Assembly: GCA_003456765.1 (NCBI GenBank)
Contig: DMOT01000056.1
Span: 1 to 9,912 of the forward strand
From: Bacillota bacterium
Lineage (GTDB): Bacteria > Bacillota > DTU025
Length of the DNA stretch: 9,912 bases
Reading direction: 5' to 3'
Shown: one piece after another, positions 1-5,388 of the stretch
How positions within the stretch are numbered: position 1 is the first letter of the stretch
Layout: every line of letters begins with the position of its first letter
Notes under the pieces: model-generated
The model's database searches: none
What the model saw: only the letters and a program-made list of their open reading frames with translations
Told to the model about the DNA's origin: nothing
Translations under genes and position numbers: made by a program

Positions 1-105
1 CGCATCATGCCCGAGATGCGCGAGATACTTGAAACGCCGGCAGGCTCGGTAGTCGGAAGCCACTGCGGCCCGGGCACTATCGGAATACTATACATGCTGA
101 AGTAA
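1..105 (+). CDS. DegV family protein, C-terminal end (partial)
   Basis: Frame 1 is open from the left edge and ends at TAA 103-105, leaving 34 residues. The tail carries GSVVGSHCGPGTIGILY, which matches the conserved end of DegV-family fatty-acid-binding proteins (typically a G-x-V-I-G-x-H-x-G-P-G-x-x-G pattern). Family knowledge: DegV/FakB proteins bind fatty acids, and in some Gram-positives present them to the FakA kinase for phospholipid synthesis. Cys replaces the common Val/Thr in HCGPG. Only the last helix and strand are visible, so neither the start nor the subtype can be judged. It is co-oriented with the DUF2905 gene, but a spacer of about 160 bp with stem-loops separates them, so co-transcription is uncertain. 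Confidence 0.8.
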   Translation, partial: RIMPEMREILETPAGSVVGSHCGPGTIGILYMLK

Positions 106-143
106 GCGTGCAATCATCTATATGTACATCCCTAGATACTCCG

Positions 144-170
144 GCGCCCCCTGATCAAACAGTCGGGCGC
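144..170 (+). terminator. weak stem-loop downstream of the DegV gene
   Basis: The arms GCGCCC (144-149) and GGGCGC (165-170) pair perfectly. Inside them CTG 151-153 can pair with CAG 160-162 after a small bulge. It lies 39 bp after the DegV stop, where a terminator would be expected. No T-tract follows, so it is only a candidate terminator or structured 3' end. Confidence 0.25.
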
Positions 171-187
171 ACACTTAGAACAGTAAA

Positions 188-232
188 ATCGAGGGGGCAT
201 GCCGAAAACAGGTTTCGCCTTGCTCCCTCGAT
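188..232. repeat. long inverted repeat / hairpin between DegV and DUF2905 genes
   Basis: The sequence 188-198 (ATCGAGGGGGC) pairs with 222-232 (GCTCCCTCGAT) over 11 positions, with one G-T wobble. The 23-nt interior can form a second small stem, CGAAA 203-207 with TTTCG 213-217. On the minus strand the stem is followed by TTTTACTG, a short T-run, so it could stop leftward transcription. On the + strand it sits in the leader of the DUF2905 gene, 38-82 bases before its start, and could be a leader structure. Its function is not known. Confidence 0.45.
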
Positions 233-255
233 ATCAGCAAAACATGCGAAGCTTT

Positions 256-265
256 GAGAGGTGAG
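256..265 (+). promoter_or_regulatory. ribosome binding site that favours the TTG start at 270
   Basis: GAGAGGTGAG contains AGGTGA, close to the ideal anti-SD complement, and ends 4-5 nt before TTG 270. The alternative GTG at 261 lies inside this motif and would have no properly spaced site of its own. Confidence 0.55.
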
Positions 266-269
266 ATTC

Positions 270-494
270 TTGGCCCAGCGCATTGGAGAGATTCTGTTCC
301 AGGCAGGCGGCATTATGACACTTATCGGCCTCATCCTCGTGCGCTACCCAAACGCGTTCTCATGGTTTGGGCGCCTTCCCGGGGATTTCATGACGGAGAC
401 TGTGATAGCCCCTATCTCATCCATGCTGGCAATCAGCGTTGGCTTGTCCGTGCTTTCATGGATACTCCGGGCCTTGCTCCGCCTCATCCGTTGA
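270..494 (+). CDS. small membrane protein of the DUF2905 type
   Basis: This is a protein of about 74 residues with two hydrophobic segments. The first (about residues 10-25, GGIMTLIGLILVRY region) and the second (about 48-72) are joined by the loop FGRLPGDFM. The G-R-L-P-G-D motif between two transmembrane helices is the signature of DUF2905 proteins, which are small inner-membrane proteins of unknown function, and the length fits the family. The start was set at TTG 270 because GAGAGGTGAG precedes it at good spacing; GTG 261 would add three residues (MRF). It is transcribed rightward and meets the SIS gene tail to tail 34 bp downstream, so it belongs to a different transcription unit from the large cluster. 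No role can be assigned beyond the family name. Confidence 0.82.
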   Translation: MAQRIGEILFQAGGIMTLIGLILVRYPNAFSWFGRLPGDFMTETVIAPISSMLAISVGLSVLSWILRALLRLIR

Positions 495-499
495 AACAG

Positions 500-517
500 C
501 CGGCGCGTCGCGCCCGG
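500..517. terminator. possible bidirectional stem-loop between convergent genes
   Basis: CCGGCGC (500-506) pairs with GCGCCCGG (510-517) with one bulged C, leaving a 3-nt loop. It occupies the 34-bp gap between the DUF2905 stop (492-494) and the SIS gene stop (529-531), where both units must end. On the minus strand it is followed by GCTGTTT, a weak T-run; on the + strand there is none. A shared terminator is plausible but unproven. Confidence 0.3.
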
Positions 518-528
518 TCCTCAAGGCA

Positions 529-1275
529 TCAGTACCCAACTCGCTCCGTCTCCTCGAGGGCACGTCTATTGAACTCGCCCGCTCCGGGAAGATGGTTGCT
601 CTTCCAGACCTGGGGCGTCAAGCCTCTCTTGAGCATCCTGTCGATGATCTCTGCCTCAAGAGTCCACATCAGGCACGCCGCCGCGATGCCAGATGTTGGC
701 ATTGCCTTTGTGTCAAGCCCCTCCACTTCAAGGATGGCATCGCCTATGACGCCGCAGTTGTCGAGGACTATGTCGGCCGCCTCGAACAGGCGTTTGCCTG
801 ATGGATGCTGCGGCGTGAGAGATGAAGAATAGGCAACAGACGTCATTGCAATGACCTTGATGCCCCTCTCCCTTGCAAGAAGTGCCAGGCCTACGGGGAG
901 AGCATTCTTCCCCGACACCGATCCTATGATAAGGACGTCGCCCGGGTAAATATCGCTTCTGTCGAGGATGAACTCTGGCAACCCGGGTATCTCGTCGAGG
1001 TAGACCATCTCTTTTGTCTTGCCCGGCCTTGCGGGACCTGGATTATCAACTTCCATCTTTATGTTGACAGGCCGCGGCATCATGAGTCCGCCTGCGCGGC
1101 CAAACAACTCGTTCATCAGCATGTGTCCTGTGTCCAAAATGTGGACCGCACCGCCCTGCGTGACAGACTCCACAATTGCCTCTGCAGCTTGAGCAATGCT
1201 CGCAGATTGCGTCTTCTCAATCCTGTCCACAAGGTTTCTTATCTCATCAAGATATTTCGCGCCCAAACCGAGCAT
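529..1275 (-). CDS. SIS-domain phosphosugar-binding protein, second copy (COG4821/UPF0309-like)
   Basis: This is a cytoplasmic protein of 248 residues made of a single SIS (sugar isomerase) fold. The N-terminal helix (6-40) leads into GTGHMLMNELFGRAGGL (about 49-65). The phosphate-binding Ser/Thr loop IIGSVSGKNALPV is at about 116-128, followed by a VIAMTS strand (131-136). This arrangement is typical of the COG4821 family, whose members bind phosphosugars; enzymatic activity is rarely established. ATG 1275 was chosen as start because GGGAGGA (1285-1291) precedes it by 9 nt and the protein then lines up with its neighbour. ATG 1305 would add 10 residues (MGYRMGGLIC) with a poorer site. It is the last gene of the minus-strand series, 56 bp after its paralogue. 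It could be an isomerase, an epimerase subunit or a sensor; the substrate is unknown. Confidence 0.82.
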   Translation of the reverse strand: MLGLGAKYLDEIRNLVDRIEKTQSASIAQAAEAIVESVTQGGAVHILDTGHMLMNELFGRAGGLMMPRPVNIKMEVDNPGPARPGKTKEMVYLDEIPGLPEFILDRSDIYPGDVLIIGSVSGKNALPVGLALLARERGIKVIAMTSVAYSSSLTPQHPSGKRLFEAADIVLDNCGVIGDAILEVEGLDTKAMPTSGIAAACLMWTLEAEIIDRMLKRGLTPQVWKSNHLPGAGEFNRRALEETERVGY

Positions 1276-1284
1276 GCAAATCAG

Positions 1285-1291
1285 TCCTCCC
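1285..1291 (-). promoter_or_regulatory. ribosome binding site deciding the 1275 start
   Basis: Read on the minus strand this is GGGAGGA, 9 nt before ATG 1275. It lies inside the upstream reading-frame extension, which argues that the extension from ATG 1305 is not translated or is minor. Confidence 0.5.
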
Positions 1292-1331
1292 ATCCTGTAG
1301 CCCATTGCGGAGAACCTTCCGCATCAGGCCG

Positions 1332-2060
1332 TCAAAACGATTTGATCTTGCACCGGTATTCGTCAAGCAATGCCTCGTTATGCTCTAGCCCGCCGGGTAT
1401 GTTGGAGCTCATGAAGATAGGCGGGTCGATTCCGCGTCTGGCGAGCTTTTCTATGACCCGCACTACGATAGAGTTCAGTATTGCCGCCCCCACTACAGTT
1501 GACACGGGCCCAGTCTTCTGTGAAACACCATCTACCTGAATGGCTGCATCACCGCACGGCACATGAGTGTCGATAACGATATCGGCGATCTCGTAGAGGC
1601 GCTTGCCAACGCTGTTTCTGACCGGGGTGGCTCGGGATCCCTCTCGAGACGTCAGAGCTATCACATTCACTCCGTCGGCCCTGGCTTCAGCCGCCATTTC
1701 GACCGGGACAGGGTTAACTCCGGAGTTAGATCCAACTATCATGACGTCGCCAGCGCTTATTCGTGCATCATCAAGAATGATCCTAGCAAGCCCGGAAAGC
1801 CGCTCCATATGAGAGCTCTTCCCGGCGCCATTTGTCACCATGAGCGCAGGCTCCACAATGGCGTTCACAGGAACAAGCCCTCCGGCCCTGTAAAACAGCT
1901 CCTCGCCGAGCATGTGTGAATGGCCTGCCGCAAAGTAGTGGAGAACTCGCCCGTCTGCAATGGATTCCGCGATAAGGTCTGCTGCACGTTCCATGCTTTC
2001 AGCTTCAGCCTGCTCAACCTCGTCCAGCAGAGACCGTACGACATCGAAGTACTCAAACAC
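1332..2060 (-). CDS. SIS-domain phosphosugar-binding protein, first copy (COG4821/UPF0309-like)
   Basis: This 242-residue single-domain SIS protein has an N-terminal helix 5-35 and then FAAGHSHMLGEELFYRAGGL (43-62), the family's most recognisable stretch. The phosphate-cradling loop is VGSNSGVNPVPVEMA (109-123), followed by VIALTSREGS (133-142) and ASSN-like MSSNIPGG near 217-224. Known family role: binding, and possibly isomerising or deaminating, sugar phosphates in the cytoplasm. The start is GTG at 2060, fixed by a perfect AGGAGGT 7 nt upstream. That site overlaps the stop codon of the PHP gene, so the two are tightly coupled with a 5-bp gap. It is a paralogue of the next gene, with the same fold order and GHSHML replaced there by GHMLMN. 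The two may form a heteromer (inference). No signal peptide or added kinase or DNA-binding domain is visible. Confidence 0.85.
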   Translation of the reverse strand: MFEYFDVVRSLLDEVEQAEAESMERAADLIAESIADGRVLHYFAAGHSHMLGEELFYRAGGLVPVNAIVEPALMVTNGAGKSSHMERLSGLARIILDDARISAGDVMIVGSNSGVNPVPVEMAAEARADGVNVIALTSREGSRATPVRNSVGKRLYEIADIVIDTHVPCGDAAIQVDGVSQKTGPVSTVVGAAILNSIVVRVIEKLARRGIDPPIFMSSNIPGGLEHNEALLDEYRCKIKSF

Positions 2061-2065
2061 CCAGA

Positions 2066-2908
2066 CTACCTCCTAGTGCCAGCTGAACGCAGATCAGCGT
2101 CTGCCCTTGCAGGCGGATGCCACAGCGCCTGCCTTCCGGCGCCCTGCGACTGGATAAGATCGTAAGCCCACGCCACGTTGCCGACACTCTCCACGTTGTG
2201 GGCATCGCTGCCCACAGAGAACCTGACTCCCATCTTGATGCCCATCTCAACCATGTCGATCCTGGGAGTGCGCGTGGCACAGTGCAATTCGATGGCCGTC
2301 TTGCTGGCAAGCGCGGCCCTGAAAATGTCCTCATACCACTGGCTCGAGAAGAACCTGGCGTCAATCTCTCGTTCCATCTCTCGCCTTTCCTCAAATGTGG
2401 ACCCGGGAAGCAGCATCCCGCCCATGGGCAGATACCCTGCTATGTGTCCCACAACGTCAACCTGAGGATCCGCAACTACCGTGAGCGCTTCATCCATGTA
2501 GGCCCGCCAGTATCTCTCATCGAAGAGCCGGCCGCGCTCAACCGGAATCCTCGATGTGATGTAGTGAACACTTGCAATCACGAAATCTGGCTGTGCAGAA
2601 GGCATTTCCAACCTCACACTTATAGGCCCGCGCTCGATTCCAATGAAGACTGCCAGGCTATCATCCTCAGGTAGCCCGTCTCTCCACTGAAGCTGCTTTT
2701 CCAGGGCTCTATGATCAAAAACGTTCCCCGACTGGGCTCCATACTCCGCTGCAAAAGGGTCATAGTGGTCGGTTATAGCCACAATCGAAAGCCCCTTTGC
2801 CCTCGCATGCTCCAGCACTCCATCGGCTGTAGGCTCCCCGTCAGATGCACTGGTGTGAACATGCAAATCCATCAAGCCGCAGCTCCCGCGGCACTCCTCG
2901 ACACGCAT
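2066..2908 (-). CDS. PHP-domain metal-dependent phosphoesterase (histidinol-phosphatase-like)
   Basis: This 280-residue PHP-fold protein has the metal ligands in the expected order: DLHVHTSASDGE (His16, His18, Asp23), AITDHYD (Asp47, His48), GIERG (Glu92), ASVHY (His115), VGHIAGY (His155) and VGSDAHN (Asp235, His237). A complete set predicts a trinuclear metal centre that hydrolyses phosphomonoesters or cyclic phosphodiesters. The family includes HisK histidinol phosphatase and PHP phosphoesterases; no histidine-biosynthesis gene is near, so a carbohydrate phosphate is the likelier substrate (inference). ATG 2908 has AGGAGGA (2918-2924) 9 nt upstream, within the end of the preceding gene, whose stop is 3 bp away. 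The last 20 or so residues (Arg/Ala-rich) look poorly conserved. It is cytoplasmic, with no signal peptide. It stands between the glycosidase-like gene and the SIS pair in one transcription unit. Confidence 0.85.
   Translation of the reverse strand: MRVEECRGSCGLMDLHVHTSASDGEPTADGVLEHARAKGLSIVAITDHYDPFAAEYGAQSGNVFDHRALEKQLQWRDGLPEDDSLAVFIGIERGPISVRLEMPSAQPDFVIASVHYITSRIPVERGRLFDERYWRAYMDEALTVVADPQVDVVGHIAGYLPMGGMLLPGSTFEERREMEREIDARFFSSQWYEDIFRAALASKTAIELHCATRTPRIDMVEMGIKMGVRFSVGSDAHNVESVGNVAWAYDLIQSQGAGRQALWHPPARADADLRSAGTRR
2068..2074 (-). promoter_or_regulatory. perfect Shine-Dalgarno overlapping the PHP stop, for the GTG-started SIS gene
   Basis: The minus strand reads AGGAGGT, 7 nt before GTG 2060. 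Its first base is the last-codon region of the PHP gene (stop TAG 2068-2066). This indicates translational coupling of phosphoesterase and SIS protein and settles the non-ATG start. Confidence 0.6.
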
Positions 2909-2911
2909 ACC

Positions 2912-5278
2912 TTACCGTCCTCCTACAACCATCTCTTCAGGCAGCACTGCGATGAAAGAAAGCCTCGATGTGGGAACCTCCAAAGTGACTCCGCCCTTCT
3001 CGTCCATAGCAACACTTGAATCAGACCGCGCTCCTCCAAGCGTGTAGCTGACCGCATGAAGCTTTCTCCCTCGAAGCCGATTTTCATCGAAATTGCCTTC
3101 TACCCAGATCCGCCTGCCCGGCGCCTCCTGCGGATTGGAGATCAGAACAAGGACCCCTTCGCTGACCAAAGTCCAGCGGCTGGCAGTGATGGATGTGAGG
3201 TCTTTGAAAGGCAGGCTCCCCCAGTCGCAATCGCCTGCTAGAGCAGACTCATCTTCACCGTTCCACCAGGCCTTCGGCTCCCAATCCGGAACTGCGTCAT
3301 GGTCGCCGATGACAGCCAGGCCCACATCGTCCCTGTACCTGCCCCGGGCTATATAGGGCGCAGCTAGCTGACGCAGGCGCAATGCCTCCCTGGCGCTTTC
3401 AAGCAATTCCTCATTCCCTGGCCCAAAGCGGTCTCCCAGCTCCATCCAGAATACCGACCCCAGCACGAATGCGCGCGCCAGATCCCGGTAGAACCAGGCA
3501 TAGCGAAGGTTGCGGTCGTCGATTCGCCTGGGGTTGATCATGTTCACCTGAATGAACTCGGGAAAAGTGTACTTGTACATATTAAAGAACTCATCATACG
3601 CATGGCCATTCCACGTCAGGTTCGCATAGACGAACTGGCTGTAGATGTCGCCGCAGTTTTCGATCATCAGGAAAGATGATGGGTCAATATGGCGGCTCCT
3701 CTCTTTGATCCTCTTTATCATCCGGAGGTATCCATGGTTGTAGAGGCCATGGTGTGACGCATCTGCACAATCCCCCAACCCTGGATGGCCGTGTGATGAA
3801 TCGTAACATGGCAACGGCGTGGCCGACCCTAACTGATCCAGATAGATGCCTCTTGCCCCAAAGGCGTCAAGCATCCATGAGGCAGTGTCAACAGCCCAAT
3901 CCTGCCAGTCGGCGCACCCGGGGCAGAGTACTGCGAATGTGCGAGGGCCGTACGTCTCGTACGTCATCTCGCCACCCGACCCCTTTGCCGCCCATTGTTC
4001 GCCCAGGGAGTGGAAAAGCTCGGACTCGGTGTCGAAAAGGCGTACATTGATGTAGAATGTCGTAAATCCGCCACTAGCCCTCACATGCCTGCAGCCCTCC
4101 CTCAGCTGCCACGAACTGCCTAGCTCCATATCGGGAATGAACTCCGGGTAATCGGTATCAAATCCCTGCCTGTTCCAACCGGAGATGAGAAAGTGCCTGA
4201 TTCCCTCTCGGTCAGCCGTCTCGAACATCTCGGGAATATCGGCGAATCTGTTATGCACTACCTGCCCGTTCTTGAAATCGTAGCGCGGACAGATGGCCGA
4301 CTCGCGTGCCAAATCATCAGTGACTACCGACACAACCAGGTGTTCTTCAATCCACGACCTGTACTGCTTCGCCGCCCAGTGCCAGTCGCCTGAATGAACC
4401 CCAACAGCATACGGATGCGAGCTCCAGCTCTCTCCGGGCCTGATAGGCACGTACTTTCTGAACCCAAATCCGCACCATGGGTCGTCGGGTCCGCCGGTTT
4501 CGCTCCTAATCCCGGTCAACAAGAAATCCGAATCATAAGAGGCCATGTAGAGGCCGCCCAGGCCGTTGCGGTCGTAATAATCCAACCACATCATGGATGC
4601 CAGGCCACAGTAGTTCAACTCGCGTGAATAGGTTCCGTCACGCTCTCGGCGGCTTGCTGCTCTCCAAAAACCGGTATATCTGTCAGAGGCGAGACTCTTT
4701 GCCGGATTCTCAATCCTCTCCCCGGCGTGGTGCGGAAAGACGAGGACGCCGTCCTCGGGCTCCGCCCCGACCTGAACTCCTCGAATGTAGGGGAATAGGA
4801 CTTCTACTACTTCGTGATCCTGGGAATTGTTTTCTACCGAGAGCGCCCACGTAGATACCTCCGGGTTCTCCTCGCCCAGTTCAACGGTCCATGAGCATGA
4901 CAACGGAATCTCAACCACAGCCTGAGGCTGGCGTTCCTCTGGCGAAGAGATCTCGCCCTCCCGGCCGCCCGACTCGTGGCTGGAATCCATGCATGGCGTC
5001 AAAGACTCATCTGTTTCTACTGCAGCTCGGTGCTCCATCACAAGCGTAAACTTTCCTGTCTCGTCAGATCTGATTGCGCTTGCAACCGTAGCCGGTCCCG
5101 GAGAGAATACCCGCCTGCATCCTTCTTTGTCGCGGCAGACAAGGCGAAGCGGAGCACCGTGTACGGCCTCAGGCCATTTGACCAGCTTCTCGCCGGATTC
5201 AACACTGAATATGCCGGCGACCCTACCGGTCTTTCCATCTACTTCAATACGAATTCTGCTATTCTGCATCTGGGGCAT
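2912..5278 (-). CDS. glycoside-hydrolase-like TIM-barrel protein (DUF6259-like)
   Basis: This is a cytoplasmic protein of 788 residues with no signal peptide. Residues about 1-310 look like an all-beta sandwich, including a GGLYMASYD segment and a GDWHWAAKQYRSW segment before the barrel. About 330-615 forms a probable TIM barrel: HFLISGWNRQGFDTDYPEF (near 362-380), TFYINVRLFD, then GIYLDQLG with Asp481, and FLMIENCGD with Glu540. By analogy with retaining alpha-glycosidases, Asp481 and Glu540 are candidate nucleophile and acid/base. The tail (about 690-788) is a beta domain. The layout resembles DUF6259 proteins, distant relatives of GH36-type and GH101/GH129-type enzymes; this placement is from memory of motifs. 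ATG 5278 follows GGGGGGA by 6 nt, whereas ATG 5296 has no site. The substrate is unknown; context suggests an imported glycoside. Confidence 0.68.
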   Translation of the reverse strand: MPQMQNSRIRIEVDGKTGRVAGIFSVESGEKLVKWPEAVHGAPLRLVCRDKEGCRRVFSPGPATVASAIRSDETGKFTLVMEHRAAVETDESLTPCMDSSHESGGREGEISSPEERQPQAVVEIPLSCSWTVELGEENPEVSTWALSVENNSQDHEVVEVLFPYIRGVQVGAEPEDGVLVFPHHAGERIENPAKSLASDRYTGFWRAASRRERDGTYSRELNYCGLASMMWLDYYDRNGLGGLYMASYDSDFLLTGIRSETGGPDDPWCGFGFRKYVPIRPGESWSSHPYAVGVHSGDWHWAAKQYRSWIEEHLVVSVVTDDLARESAICPRYDFKNGQVVHNRFADIPEMFETADREGIRHFLISGWNRQGFDTDYPEFIPDMELGSSWQLREGCRHVRASGGFTTFYINVRLFDTESELFHSLGEQWAAKGSGGEMTYETYGPRTFAVLCPGCADWQDWAVDTASWMLDAFGARGIYLDQLGSATPLPCYDSSHGHPGLGDCADASHHGLYNHGYLRMIKRIKERSRHIDPSSFLMIENCGDIYSQFVYANLTWNGHAYDEFFNMYKYTFPEFIQVNMINPRRIDDRNLRYAWFYRDLARAFVLGSVFWMELGDRFGPGNEELLESAREALRLRQLAAPYIARGRYRDDVGLAVIGDHDAVPDWEPKAWWNGEDESALAGDCDWGSLPFKDLTSITASRWTLVSEGVLVLISNPQEAPGRRIWVEGNFDENRLRGRKLHAVSYTLGGARSDSSVAMDEKGGVTLEVPTSRLSFIAVLPEEMVVGGR

Positions 5279-5284
5279 GCACAT

Positions 5285-5291
5285 TCCCCCC
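5285..5291 (-). promoter_or_regulatory. ribosome binding site deciding the 5278 start
   Basis: The minus strand reads GGGGGGA, 6 nt before ATG 5278. The upstream in-frame ATGs at 5296 and 5293 precede the G-run and have only AT-rich sequence before them, so the six extra residues are probably not made. Confidence 0.5.
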
Positions 5292-5296
5292 ATCAT

Positions 5297-5388
5297 ATGG
5301 CAATATCTTTACATCGAGCGGCACTGCCATCCTCCCCGCGATGTTGCCGGGGATTCTGCCTTGATCCTCTGCATTGCACCGCAACTGT
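5297..5388 (-). other. intergenic gap between phosphatase fusion and glycosidase-like gene
   Basis: These 92 bp follow the TAG of the phosphatase gene. The minus strand contains CCCCG, a 9-nt loop and CGGGG (in 5336-5354), a weak stem without a T-tract. No convincing promoter was seen. It could attenuate or separate expression, but nothing firm can be said. Confidence 0.25.

Noticed and set aside
254..832. 192-residue + strand reading frame across DUF2905 and the SIS gene
   Set aside because: It covers two well-supported genes in another frame or strand, is rich in Arg, Pro and Ser as shadow frames are, and shows no family motif.
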